In this document: piece after piece, positions 7,335-15,369 of the stretch
Layout of the letters: the number at the start of each line of letters is the position of its first letter
Numbering within the stretch: position 1 is the first letter of the stretch
Source of the DNA: Clostridia bacterium
Lineage (GTDB): Bacteria; Bacillota_A; Clostridia; Oscillospirales; CAG-272
Assembly: GCA_017542695.1 (NCBI GenBank)
Contig: JAFXWT010000091.1
Span: forward strand, 1-23,947
DNA length: 23,947 bases
Direction of reading: 5' to 3'
Translations under genes and position numbers: made by a program
The notes under the pieces: model-generated
The model's database searches: none
What the model saw: the letters and a program-made list of their open reading frames with translations, nothing else
What the model was told of the DNA's origin: nothing

Positions 7335-8390
7335 ATGAAAAACTGGCTTCTTCCCGAAAGCGGGAAATACTTCAAGGCGAATATGCACTGCCACAGCGTT
7401 CTCTCCGACGGATCATTGACCGTCGAGCAGCTCAAGGAGGTCTACAAGCGTCACGGTTACTCGATAATCGCGTTCACCGATCACAACGTGCTCATCGACC
7501 ACTCCGACCTCAACGACGAGAACTTCATGGCGATCACGGGATATGAAATGGACGTCAACGACGTGCCGGGAGACAGAGCGTGGAACCACACGCCGTGCAC
7601 GCACATCTGCTTTTACGCAAAAGACGCGCACAACACGGTGATGCCGTGCTTCAATCCGAAATACATCCCCGACAATCACGCCGATCTGCGCGCGGCACAG
7701 AAATATTCGGGCACGCCCGACTATGAAAGAGTATATTCCAAAGTCAGCGATATGATAGATCAGACGTGCAAAGAGGGCTTCCTTGCTTGCTACAACCACC
7801 CGACGTGGTCGGAGCAGGACATGGCGGATTATCTTGACATCAAGGGCGTTTTTGCAATGGAGATATACAATCACAGCTGCGTTGTCGGCGGGTATCCCGA
7901 ATTCAACGAGAGAGTTTACGACGACATGCTCCGCCGCGGCAACAAGATCTATTGCATAGCATCCGACGACAACCACGACAGATTCCCCGAGGGCAGCCCG
8001 CGCTGGGACAGCTGCGGCGGATTCATCATGATCAAGGCGGAAAAGCTCGAATACGGCGCTATAATGCAGGCGCTCGAAAACGGCGATTTCTACGCTTCGA
8101 CGGGACCCGAGATATACGATCTCTGGACGGAGGGCGAGGAAGTGCACATCAAGTGCTCGCCGGTCGAGAGGATTAGCTACACGACGTACGGACGCCACGC
8201 TGTCGTGACGACGGGCGAGAAAACGGGCGACAAGATCACCGAGGCGGTGTTCAAAGTGTCCGGACTTTACGACAGGTACGGCCGCGTCACGATCTATGAC
8301 GGTGCGGGACACTACGCATGGACGCGCGCGTACTTCGATTTCTGCAAGATGGAAAACGGAAGATACGATCCTCAGCCGTTCAGAAAGTGA
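7335..8390 (+). CDS. PHP-domain metal-dependent phosphoesterase
   Basis: 351 residues, soluble, no signal peptide. The polymerase-and-histidinol-phosphatase (PHP) fold is shown by MHCHSVLSDGSLT (about 17-29), AFTDHN (about 50-55), a later Glu in TGYEMDV, NHPTWSE (about 154-160) and IASDDNHD (about 213-220), the series of His and Asp residues that bind a metal cluster. It resembles stand-alone PHP proteins of the TrpH/YciV group that hydrolyse phosphate esters of nucleotides or sugars; the substrate cannot be told from sequence. It has its own promoter at 7268 and its own terminator at 8412, so it is a single-gene unit. A 350-codon open frame on the other strand is a codon-bias shadow. Confidence 0.87.
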   Translation: MKNWLLPESGKYFKANMHCHSVLSDGSLTVEQLKEVYKRHGYSIIAFTDHNVLIDHSDLNDENFMAITGYEMDVNDVPGDRAWNHTPCTHICFYAKDAHNTVMPCFNPKYIPDNHADLRAAQKYSGTPDYERVYSKVSDMIDQTCKEGFLACYNHPTWSEQDMADYLDIKGVFAMEIYNHSCVVGGYPEFNERVYDDMLRRGNKIYCIASDDNHDRFPEGSPRWDSCGGFIMIKAEKLEYGAIMQALENGDFYASTGPEIYDLWTEGEEVHIKCSPVERISYTTYGRHAVVTTGEKTGDKITEAVFKVSGLYDRYGRVTIYDGAGHYAWTRAYFDFCKMENGRYDPQPFRK

Positions 8391-8411
8391 TCGACATACG
8401 GACATAAAAAG

Positions 8412-8436
8412 AAAAAGCGTCTGCGGACGCTTTTTT
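8412..8436 (+). terminator. Terminator of the PHP gene
   Basis: 10-bp stem AAAAAGCGTC / GACGCTTTTT with a TGCG loop and a 6-T run. Confidence 0.9.
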
Positions 8437-8458
8437 GCTTTTTGAATCGGGAAAACGA

Positions 8459-8487
8459 TTGACAAATCGCGGTAAAAAATATATAAT
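8459..8487 (+). promoter_or_regulatory. Consensus sigma-A promoter with no gene directly behind it
   Basis: TTGACA (8459-8464), exactly 17 nt, TATAAT (8482-8487): a full consensus match. The -35 box is centred in CGATT-GACA-AATCG, a small palindrome. The next plus-strand gene, rsmA, starts about 240 nt later, and the complement of tRNA-Thr lies in between. It either drives rsmA through a long leader antisense to the tRNA, or makes a small RNA. Confidence 0.75.
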
Positions 8488-8530
8488 TGATTTATTAATA
8501 TTACTTCTTTGCGCGCCGGCGTATCCGCTC

Positions 8531-8577
8531 AAAAAAGAAAAGTCCGAAAACCTGCGCAAGGCCTGTTTTTCGGGCTT
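8531..8577 (-). terminator. Probable terminator of tRNA-Thr
   Basis: Read on the minus strand, AAGCCCGAAAA pairs with TTTTCGGACTT (one mismatch) around an internal 15-nt segment and is followed by TTCTTTTTTG. It lies just past the CCA end of the tRNA. On the plus strand the same stem has a G-U pair but no T-run. Confidence 0.45.
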
Positions 8578-8582
8578 ATCAA

Positions 8583-8658
8583 TGGAGCTGGTGAAAAGAC
8601 TCGAACTTTCGACCTGTTGATTACGAATCAACTGCACTACCGACTGTGCTACACCAGC
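8583..8658 (-). tRNA. tRNA-Thr, anticodon CGT
   Basis: The minus strand folds as a full cloverleaf: acceptor GCTGGTG / CACCAGC, D arm GCAC..GTGC, anticodon stem GTTGA / TCAAC with the 7-nt loop TTCGTAA (anticodon CGT, reading ACG), 5-nt variable loop, T arm GAAAG-TTCGAGT-CTTTT, discriminator T and an encoded CCA at 8583-8585. It is a single tRNA with its own promoter. Its complement produces the well-known false protein containing KTRTFDLLITNQLHYRL. Confidence 0.95.
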
Positions 8659-8668
8659 GACAAAACGT

Positions 8669-8697
8669 ATTTTATCACAGAAATTACGATTTGTCAA
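8669..8697 (-). promoter_or_regulatory. Promoter of tRNA-Thr
   Basis: On the minus strand: TTGACA (plus 8692-8697), 17-nt spacer, TAAAAT (plus 8669-8674). The tRNA begins about 10 nt past the -10 box, a normal distance. Confidence 0.85.
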
Positions 8698-8733
8698 TAA
8701 CTAATTTCAATAAATTTCAAAAACGGAGAACAA

Positions 8734-9573
8734 ATGCGACTTACAGACATTTCATACGCTCACGCCGTGATGAGAAGTCACGGTATCAACTCGCAAAAGC
8801 GGTTTGGGCAGAACTTTCTGACAAGTTCCGTCGTCGTCGACACGATAGCGGACGCCTGCGCCGACGGGGACTGCGGGATAATAGAGATCGGTCCCGGCAT
8901 CGGGACGCTTACCGAGGCGCTTGCCGAGCGGTACAAAAAGGTCGTGGCGATAGAGATCGACCGCGGGCTGATACCTGTGCTTGACGATACGCTGTCGAGA
9001 TTTCATAACGTCGTCATCATCGAGGGCGACGCGATGAAAACCGATTTCGCGGCGCTTTGCCGCGAGCATTTTGGCGGGATGCGTGTGTGCGTCTGCGCGA
9101 ATTTACCGTACTACATCACCTCTCCCATAATAATGAAACTGCTTGAAGAGGGCGGCGGGCTGTTCGAGTCGCTGATCGTGATGATACAAAAGGAGGTCGC
9201 GGACAGGTTCACGGCCGAAGCGGGCACGTCGGATTACGGCGCGATTACGCTTGCGGTCAACTACCGCGCCGTCATCGAGAAGATCATGAACGTCGCGCCG
9301 GGCAACTTCATCCCGCCGCCGAAAGTCACGTCGACTGTAATAAAAATGGACATATTGAAGAAGCCGCCTGTCGCTTGTCGGGACGAAAAGAAGATGTTTG
9401 AGATAATTCGGCTCGCGTTTTGTCAGCGGCGCAAGACGCTATCGAACGCGCTCTCGTCGGCGTATGAAAAGGAGCGCACGGAGGCGGCGCTGGAAGCGCT
9501 CGGACTGCCGCGTGACGTGCGCGGCGAGCGGCTGACGCTATCCGATTTTGCGGCGCTGACGGATGCTATCTGA
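8734..9573 (+). CDS. rsmA: 16S rRNA (adenine(1518)-N6/adenine(1519)-N6)-dimethyltransferase RsmA (KsgA)
   Basis: 279 residues, the usual length for RsmA/KsgA. It dimethylates two adjacent adenines in helix 45 of 16S rRNA late in small-subunit assembly; loss in other bacteria gives kasugamycin resistance. Visible are the entry motif KRFGQNFL (about 27-34), the SAM-binding EIGPGIGTLTE (about 52-62), the acidic end of strand 2 (AIEID), and the catalytic NLPYYITSP (about 125-133). The RNA-binding C-terminal domain is complete, including LAFCQRRKTLSNAL. GGAG lies about 8 nt before the ATG. The likely promoter is the consensus pair at 8459. murD follows after 66 nt without a clear terminator, so they may share a transcript. 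Confidence 0.96.
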   Translation: MRLTDISYAHAVMRSHGINSQKRFGQNFLTSSVVVDTIADACADGDCGIIEIGPGIGTLTEALAERYKKVVAIEIDRGLIPVLDDTLSRFHNVVIIEGDAMKTDFAALCREHFGGMRVCVCANLPYYITSPIIMKLLEEGGGLFESLIVMIQKEVADRFTAEAGTSDYGAITLAVNYRAVIEKIMNVAPGNFIPPPKVTSTVIKMDILKKPPVACRDEKKMFEIIRLAFCQRRKTLSNALSSAYEKERTEAALEALGLPRDVRGERLTLSDFAALTDAI

Positions 9574-9620
9574 TAAATTCACCAAAATCCGAAAAGGCGC
9601 ATAGAATATAGAAAAATCAA

Positions 9621-9640
9621 TTTTATACAACGGTGTAAAA
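9621..9640. repeat. TTTTATAC-N4-GTATAAAA palindrome, copy 2
   Basis: TTTTATAC-AACG-GTGTAAAA: same 8-4-8 geometry as the copies at 7152 and 15370, with one G-U-type mismatch. Its last base is the A of the murD start codon, so it covers the region where a ribosome binding site should be. Confidence 0.55.
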
Positions 9641-10986
9641 TGAACGAAAAGCTCGAAAAATTCAAAACGGCGATGCGCGGGAAAACAGCCGCGCTTGTCG
9701 GCTTCGGTGTGTCGAATCGCGCGGCCGCGCGGTTCCTTATATCCGTCGGGATGGCGGTGGTGGCCTACGATGCGAAGGCAACGGACGAGGCAAAATCGGC
9801 GGCGCGCGAAATCGGCGCCGAGCTCTTCGAGCGAGAAAAATTTGAAAAAATCGACGCCGATCTCATCCTTCGCACGCCCGGCGTACGTCCCGACGCGATC
9901 TCGGTCACAAGAGGGGAGTTGACGAGCGAAATGGAGCTTTTTTGCTCGCTTTGCCCGTGTCCGATATACGCCGTTTCGGGCAGCGACGGAAAAACGACGA
10001 CGACGACGATCATATCGAAGATGCTCGGCGAGGAATTTGCGGGTACGGAACGGCGAGTGTGGCTCGGCGGCAACATCGGAACGCCGCTTCTGCCCGAGAT
10101 CGAAAACATAAAATCCGACGATTTTTGCGTGCTTGAATTGTCAAGTTTTCAGCTCATGACGATGGATTTTTCGCCGCGCGTCGCGGTCGTGACGAACGTC
10201 AGCCCGAACCATCTCAACTGGCACACGTCGATGAGCGAATACGTCGCGGCGAAGAGGCGGATATTTGTCGGTCAGACGGCGGGGTGTCGCCTTGTGACAA
10301 ACGCGGAAAACGAGATAACGCGGAATTTTGCCGCCGAGGCGCGATGTGAAGCGCGACTTTTTTCATCAAAAAACAGCGCCGACGGCGAGATACGCGGCGG
10401 GGCGATTTTCATAGGCGGCAGGCGGATAATTGCTCTTTCTGATATAGTGATACCGGGCGTTCACAACGCTGAAAACATGATGGCGGCGATGCTAGCCGTC
10501 GACGGCGTCGTTTCGGACGAAAATATGTATAAAGTCGCGTCTACGTTCCGCGGAGTGCCGCACCGCGCCGAGCTTGTGCTTGAACGCGGCGGCGTGAAAT
10601 TTTACAACAGCTCGATCGACACGTCGCCGACGCGGACGATCGCCGCGCTGTCATCGTTCAAAGAAAAAGTGATAATCATTATCGGCGGCTACGACAAGCA
10701 CATCCCGCCGGAGCCGCTCATCGTGCCGCTTTGCGAAAAAACGAAAAAGATCTTCTGCACGGGCGGCACGGGGCGCGCCGTTTACGATATGATGACGGGC
10801 GCGGGATATGGCGGGGAGATATGCTACGTCCCGGATTTTGACGAGGCCGTGGCGCGCGCGGCGCGAAGCGCCGGGAGCGGCGACGTCGTGCTGCTGTCGC
10901 CCGCGGCGGCGAGCTTCGATCGCTTCCGGAACTTTGAGGAGCGCGGCGAGAGATTCAAACAAATATTGAAAGATATAAATATATGA
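9640..10986 (+). CDS. murD: UDP-N-acetylmuramoyl-L-alanine--D-glutamate ligase MurD
   Basis: 448 residues, the family's length. MurD adds D-Glu to UDP-MurNAc-L-Ala in the cytoplasm. An N-terminal nucleotide-sugar domain (VGFGVSNRAAARFL; ILRTPGV) is followed by the ATP loop GSDGKTTTTT (about 114-123), the LELSSFQL block (about 165-172), TNVSPNHLNWH (about 183-193), and AAKRRIF with the Lys that is carbamylated in this family. The C-terminal domain has GVPHRAE and GGYDKH. Two places differ from textbook MurD: HLNWH for HLDRH, and NSSIDTSPTRT where NDSKATN is usual; both fit the Clostridial branch as I remember it. Only a weak GGTG lies before the ATG, inside the palindrome at 9621-9640. An M42 peptidase follows 15 nt later. 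Confidence 0.94.
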   Translation: MNEKLEKFKTAMRGKTAALVGFGVSNRAAARFLISVGMAVVAYDAKATDEAKSAAREIGAELFEREKFEKIDADLILRTPGVRPDAISVTRGELTSEMELFCSLCPCPIYAVSGSDGKTTTTTIISKMLGEEFAGTERRVWLGGNIGTPLLPEIENIKSDDFCVLELSSFQLMTMDFSPRVAVVTNVSPNHLNWHTSMSEYVAAKRRIFVGQTAGCRLVTNAENEITRNFAAEARCEARLFSSKNSADGEIRGGAIFIGGRRIIALSDIVIPGVHNAENMMAAMLAVDGVVSDENMYKVASTFRGVPHRAELVLERGGVKFYNSSIDTSPTRTIAALSSFKEKVIIIIGGYDKHIPPEPLIVPLCEKTKKIFCTGGTGRAVYDMMTGAGYGGEICYVPDFDEAVARAARSAGSGDVVLLSPAAASFDRFRNFEERGERFKQILKDINI

Positions 10987-11001
10987 ATATAAGGAGACGA
11001 A

Positions 11002-12033
11002 ATGGAAACAAAACAACTGATATATGACGTATGCTCTCTCATGTCGATAAACGGATATGAGTACGAATGCAGCGAACAGCTCGAAAAGATCGTCATGCCT
11101 TATTTCGACGAGTGCGAAAAGGACAACGTCGGGAACCACATTTTTATCAAAAAATGCGGTAGACCGAATGCGAAAAAGCTTTTTGTCGACACGCATTTCG
11201 ACGAGATCGGGTTGATGGTCAAGGGCATTACCGACGAAGGATTTTTGCGCGTGTGTTCGATCGGCGGCGTCGACGCGCGCCTTTTGCCATGTGCGGAAAT
11301 GACCGTTTACGGAAAAGGCAAAACGTTTCGCGGCGTTGCGTTGGACAAGCCGGGGTGCATCCGCAAGGACGATGAAAAAGGCAAGCTCACGCCCGTTACA
11401 GACATACTTATCGACACGGGGCTCGACAAAGCCGAAATATCGAAATACGTCGATATAGGAACTCCCGTCGGTTTCGCTCCCGTTTACGGAGAGCTCGGCG
11501 ACGGATATTATTACGGAAAGGCGCTCGACGACAAGCTCTGTTCCGTCGCCGTGATCAAGGCGATGGAGTATCTCGACAAAGAAAAACTCGCCTGCGACAT
11601 ATATTTTTCGATGTCGTGCCGCGAGGAAGTCGGTCACCGCGCCGTCAGCTCGGCGGCGTTCCGCGTCGAACCCGACGCGGCGATCGTCCTCGATGTGACG
11701 TTCGGACTCGGACCGGACGGGAAGAAGGGCGCGGATATGAAAACGGGCGGCGGGGCGGTCGTTTCGCTCTCCGTGATACTCGACAAAAAACTCACCGACA
11801 AGATAATCGACACGGCAAAGGAAAAGGAGATACCGTATCAGATCTGCCTTGAAGGCGTCGGCACGGGGACTCACGCTGACGACGTGGCGTTCGTCGGGCG
11901 CGGCATACCGACGGCGCTGCTCGGAATACCTGTCTTTTTCATGCATACGCCCGTCGAAACAACGAAGATCGACGATGTGGAATCGACGGCGAAGCTCATC
12001 GCCGCGTGTCTCGAAAAGGAGGATCTGATATGA
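11002..12033 (+). CDS. M42-family metallopeptidase (glutamyl aminopeptidase/TET type), copy A
   Basis: 343 residues. M42 enzymes are cytoplasmic di-metal aminopeptidases that form large tetrahedral particles and finish off short peptides. The active-site set is present: THFDEIG (first His and Asp), KALDDKL with the bridging Asp, CREEVGH with the general base and metal Glu pair, VLDVTFG with the next Asp, and FMHTPVE with the last His. The ATG has AAGGAG 5 nt upstream and lies 15 nt past murD. Its stop overlaps the start of copy B by 4 nt (ATGA), so translational coupling is likely. It is one of three tandem paralogues with low mutual similarity, so the duplications look old. Confidence 0.9.
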   Translation: METKQLIYDVCSLMSINGYEYECSEQLEKIVMPYFDECEKDNVGNHIFIKKCGRPNAKKLFVDTHFDEIGLMVKGITDEGFLRVCSIGGVDARLLPCAEMTVYGKGKTFRGVALDKPGCIRKDDEKGKLTPVTDILIDTGLDKAEISKYVDIGTPVGFAPVYGELGDGYYYGKALDDKLCSVAVIKAMEYLDKEKLACDIYFSMSCREEVGHRAVSSAAFRVEPDAAIVLDVTFGLGPDGKKGADMKTGGGAVVSLSVILDKKLTDKIIDTAKEKEIPYQICLEGVGTGTHADDVAFVGRGIPTALLGIPVFFMHTPVETTKIDDVESTAKLIAACLEKEDLI

Positions 12034-13070
12034 AGCTGAAAGGTATAGAACTGATTAAGGCGCTTTCCGACGTTTTCGCTCCTTCGGGATGCGAGGACAA
12101 AGCGGCGGAGCTGATTATCGGGCAGATCGGCAAGGACGCGGGAACGTCCGTCGACCGCGTCGGAAACGTGGTGGCTTACGTGCAATCAGGCAAAAAAGGC
12201 GCGCCGCGCGTCATGCTGACGGCGCACATGGATGAGCCGGGCTTTCTTGTCAAAGACGTGGACGGTGACGGCAAGGTCTGGATGAAGTTTTACGGCGGCG
12301 TGCCGACGGAACGCATTTCGGGTCGGCTCGGCGTGATAAACGGCACTGAAAAATGTATCTTCTCGGCAAAGCCGATACATCAGCTGTCCGGCGACGAACG
12401 TTCAAAGCCGACGGCGGCGGACAGGATATACGCCGAGCTCGGTTTTAAGGATAAGGAAGCCGCCGACGCGAAGATCAAGGTCGGAGACTACGGCGCGTTC
12501 GCTCCGTCTTTTGCCGAAATCGGCGGGTATTATAAGGGAAAATCGCTCGGATCGCGCGCCGCGTGCGCTCTTCTGATCGAGATGATCCGCGAGCTGAAAG
12601 CGGCGAAAAAGCCGCTTGACGTCGACGTTTATTTCGTGTTCACGACGCGCGGCGAGGTCGGCAACATGGGCGCGGAAGTGGCGGCGAACGTCATCGCGCC
12701 CGATTTTGCGATAGCTCTCGACGGCATACAGGCGTTCGACACGCCCGACGTGCCGGACGAGCTGAAGATCACGACGCTCGGCGGCGGCGCGGCGGTGCTC
12801 GGCATCGACGCAAAGACGGTGTTCCACCCCGCTAAAACAGATGAGATCATGCGTCTTGCCGAGGAGTGCGGAATAAAGTATCAATACGTCGTGCGTCAGT
12901 CGCAGATAGGCGAGGGCGCTGTGACGCAAAGGGCGCTCGGCGGGCGCGTATGCGTCGGGATCGCAATACCGACGAGGTACAGAAAGAGCGCGTCGGAGAT
13001 GATATCGGTCGCAGACTGCGACGCGGCAAAGGCGCTTATAAAAGAGATAATTATTCGGGAGGGTAAATAA
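12030..13070 (+). CDS. M42-family peptidase homologue lacking key active-site residues, copy B
   Basis: 346 residues from the ATG at 12030, which has AAGGAGG upstream inside copy A and overlaps its stop codon; a longer reading from 12006 would place that site inside the gene. The fold-level M42 features remain (AHMDEPGFLV, ALDG, IPTRY), but compared with copies A and C three catalytic positions have changed: the bridging Asp in x-L-D-D-R is Gly (SLGSR), the general-base Glu of QEEVG is Gly (TRGEVG), and the final metal His of RYGHSE is Lys (RYRKSA). It should therefore bind metal poorly and not hydrolyse peptides. Its intact frame and place inside the operon argue for a retained non-catalytic job, for example as a subunit of a mixed particle with A or C; that is inference. 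Confidence 0.88.
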   Translation: MKLKGIELIKALSDVFAPSGCEDKAAELIIGQIGKDAGTSVDRVGNVVAYVQSGKKGAPRVMLTAHMDEPGFLVKDVDGDGKVWMKFYGGVPTERISGRLGVINGTEKCIFSAKPIHQLSGDERSKPTAADRIYAELGFKDKEAADAKIKVGDYGAFAPSFAEIGGYYKGKSLGSRAACALLIEMIRELKAAKKPLDVDVYFVFTTRGEVGNMGAEVAANVIAPDFAIALDGIQAFDTPDVPDELKITTLGGGAAVLGIDAKTVFHPAKTDEIMRLAEECGIKYQYVVRQSQIGEGAVTQRALGGRVCVGIAIPTRYRKSASEMISVADCDAAKALIKEIIIREGK

Positions 13071-13071
13071 A

Positions 13072-14073
13072 ATGGCAGAGATAGAATACTTACGCAAATT
13101 CATGCTCGCGCAGGGCGTTTCGGGCGACGAGGGCGACGTTGCGGCTATTATCGCAAAGGAGATAGCTCCCTACGTGGACGATGTATACACTGACGCGATG
13201 GGTTCGCTCATCGCTCACAAAAAGGGCAGAGAGGGCGCAAAAAAGCTGATGTTCGCCGCTCACATGGACGAAATCGGCTTCATGGTCAATTACATCACGG
13301 ACGAGGGGTATCTTCGCGTATCTAAAATGGGCGGGATAAACTTCACGGCGGCGTCGTTCTCGCACGTTGTGTTCAAGAGCGGTCTGCGCGGCGTTCTCGT
13401 TCCCGAGGCGCGCACGGCGGTGCAGAATTATTCGCCAGAAAAGGTCTACGTTGACATCGGCGCAAAGAACAAAAAGGACGCGGAGCGCCGCGTCAAAATC
13501 GGCGATACTTGCAGCGTCGTTTCGGGGCTTTATCACCTGATGGGCAGTCGTGTGTGCGGGCGGCCGATCGACAACCGCATCGGATGCTATATGCTTTACG
13601 AGGTCGCAAAGCGGCTGACCAAGTGCGAAAACGACACGTATTTCGTGTTCACGTGTCAGGAAGAGGTCGGCGTTCGCGGCGCGAAGACGAGCGCTTACGC
13701 GATAAATCCCGATTACGGCTGCGCCGTTGACATCGGCGGTTCGGGCGACGTTATCAATTCCGCGCCGTTTGAGGTGGTGCTCGGAAAAGGGCCGGCTATT
13801 AAAATCAAAGACGGAATGGTCATCTGCCACAGGGAAGTTGTCGAGATGATGAAGGAGATCGCCGACGAAAAGAAAATAAAATATCAGCTTGAAGTTCTCG
13901 AATCAAGCGGCACCGACACGTGCATGATCCAACAGGCGCGCGGCGGCGCAAAGGCGGGCGCGATATCGGTTCCGACGCGATACGGTCACAGCGAGGTCGA
14001 GACGATCGACATGAACGATGTCGAGGGCGGCATTGAAATAATGAAAGGAATGTGCGAGAGGGTTCTCGCGTAA
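13072..14073 (+). CDS. M42-family metallopeptidase, copy C
   Basis: 333 residues. It carries all M42 active-site groups in standard form: AAHMDEIGFMV, RPIDNRIG (bridging Asp), CQEEVGVRG (base and metal Glu), AVDIGG (Asp) and VPTRYGHSE (last His), so it is likely an active cobalt- or zinc-dependent aminopeptidase in a TET-like complex. It is the most typical of the three copies. GGGAGGG lies about 8 nt before the ATG, which begins 1 nt after the copy B stop. Within the gene end, GCGAGA-GGGT-TCTCGC (14054-14069) forms a small hairpin just before the next start codon. Confidence 0.93.
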   Translation: MAEIEYLRKFMLAQGVSGDEGDVAAIIAKEIAPYVDDVYTDAMGSLIAHKKGREGAKKLMFAAHMDEIGFMVNYITDEGYLRVSKMGGINFTAASFSHVVFKSGLRGVLVPEARTAVQNYSPEKVYVDIGAKNKKDAERRVKIGDTCSVVSGLYHLMGSRVCGRPIDNRIGCYMLYEVAKRLTKCENDTYFVFTCQEEVGVRGAKTSAYAINPDYGCAVDIGGSGDVINSAPFEVVLGKGPAIKIKDGMVICHREVVEMMKEIADEKKIKYQLEVLESSGTDTCMIQQARGGAKAGAISVPTRYGHSEVETIDMNDVEGGIEIMKGMCERVLA

Positions 14074-14076
14074 GAT

Positions 14077-15321
14077 ATGGAGTTTTCCGAAAAACTGCGC
14101 GGCATTGCCGCGGAAGCGGAGCGGGCGCTGTCTCCCGCTTTCGCGGGATTTGACAAAATATCGGAAGAGAACACGGCGAGGGTGCTCGATGCGTTCCGTC
14201 GCCACCGCGTCAGCGAGGCGATGCTCGGCGGAACGACGGGTTACGGATACGGCGACATCGGGCGCGACGCGCTCGAAGCGATATACGCCGACGTTTTCGG
14301 CGCGGAGGACGCGATCGTTCGTCACAACATAGTCAACGGTACGCAGGCGCTGACGATAGGGTTGTTCGGCCTGCTTCGCCCGGGGGATGTGATGCTGTCG
14401 ATAACCGGCGCGCCGTACGACACGCTCGCCGAGGTGATCGGCGACAAGTATCAAAGCGGCGACGGGTCCCTCGCCGATTTCGGTGTGAAGTACGACGAGA
14501 TCGGACTTTCAGGCGGCAAAATCGACGCGGAAGCGGTGAAGGCAAAGATCGCACAGCACGGCGACGCGCTGAAGGTCGTGTTCATTCAGCGGTCGAAAGG
14601 GTATCAGAACCGCCCGACGCTTTCTCCGGAGGAAATAGGCGAGGCGGCGGCGCTCGTCCATGCGCTGTCGCGTGCTTATGTTGTCGTTGACAACTGCTAC
14701 GGCGAGTTCTGCGATGTGACGGAGCCGACGCATCACGGCGCGGACATGATCATCGGATCGCTCATTAAAAATCCGGGCGGCGGCATCGCCGAAACGGGCG
14801 GATACATCGCCGGAACGAAGCGCGCCGTCGAGCTTGCGTCGTATCGGCTGACGAGCGTCGGGATAGGCAAGGAATGCGGCGCGACGCTCTCTGAAAATCG
14901 CAAGATGTTCAAGGGATTTTTCTTCGCGCCGCACGTCGTCGCTCAGGCGAAAAAGACGGCGGCGTTCGCGGCTTATGTATTCGAGAAGCTCGGTTATCCC
15001 GTCGAGCCGTCGTGGGACAGCGAGCGGCACGACATAATCCAGACGGTCAGACTCGGCTCGCCTGAGGCGCTTTGCGCCTTTTGCCGCGGGATACAGGCGG
15101 GCTCGCCCGTCGATTCATTCGTTACGCCCGAGCCGTGGGATATGCCGGGGTACGAGGACAAGGTCATCATGGCGGCGGGAACGTTCACGTCGGGCGCGTC
15201 GATAGAGATATCGGCCGACGGGCCGCTCCGCGCGCCGTTCACGGCGTTTTTTCAAGGCGGACTGACATACGAAAGCGGCAAGTACGCCGTTCTCTCCGCC
15301 GCGGAAGAAACGATGAAATGA
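14077..15321 (+). CDS. Methionine gamma-lyase family PLP enzyme (aluminium-resistance protein family)
   Basis: 414 residues, a fold-type I PLP enzyme of the family annotated as methionine gamma-lyase family or aluminium resistance protein. Family blocks include GTTGYGYGD (about 47-55), the cofactor region NGTQALTIGL (about 88-97), VVDNCYGEF with the Asp that holds the PLP ring (about 205-213), and SLIKNPGGGIAETGGYIAG (about 228-246) with the probable Schiff-base Lys. The true reaction is unknown in most members; C-S lyase activity is the usual guess. The start is 3 nt after copy C with no good binding site, so translation is probably coupled to copy C. In many Clostridia this gene lies near miaB or hfq; here it closes the murD-M42 unit, followed by a terminator. 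Confidence 0.9.
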   Translation: MEFSEKLRGIAAEAERALSPAFAGFDKISEENTARVLDAFRRHRVSEAMLGGTTGYGYGDIGRDALEAIYADVFGAEDAIVRHNIVNGTQALTIGLFGLLRPGDVMLSITGAPYDTLAEVIGDKYQSGDGSLADFGVKYDEIGLSGGKIDAEAVKAKIAQHGDALKVVFIQRSKGYQNRPTLSPEEIGEAAALVHALSRAYVVVDNCYGEFCDVTEPTHHGADMIIGSLIKNPGGGIAETGGYIAGTKRAVELASYRLTSVGIGKECGATLSENRKMFKGFFFAPHVVAQAKKTAAFAAYVFEKLGYPVEPSWDSERHDIIQTVRLGSPEALCAFCRGIQAGSPVDSFVTPEPWDMPGYEDKVIMAAGTFTSGASIEISADGPLRAPFTAFFQGGLTYESGKYAVLSAAEETMK

Positions 15322-15344
15322 TAAAATCTGAAATTCGGAAAATG

Positions 15345-15365
15345 CCCTGCGAGAGCAGGGTTTTT
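15345..15365 (+). terminator. Terminator of the murD-M42-PLP operon
   Basis: CCCTGC-GAGA-GCAGGG stem with a GNRA-type loop followed by TTTTT. Flanking GGAAAA and TTTTTCC can lengthen the stem. Confidence 0.85.
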
Positions 15366-15369
15366 CCCA

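Noticed and set aside
7413..8465. 350-codon open frame on the minus strand
   Set aside because: Shadow of the PHP gene; composition typical of antisense frames and it overlaps the PHP terminator.
8509..8700. Plus-strand frame containing KTRTFDLLITNQLHYRL
   Set aside because: This is the translated complement of tRNA-Thr, a well-known false protein in bacterial annotations.
10651..11946. 431-codon open frame on the minus strand across murD and the first M42 gene
   Set aside because: Spans two well-identified plus-strand genes, has no ribosome binding site and no recognisable domain.
12006..12029. Upstream extension of M42 copy B by eight codons
   Set aside because: Would start inside copy A and place the AAGGAGG site within the gene; the ATG at 12030 has correct spacing and the usual ATGA overlap.
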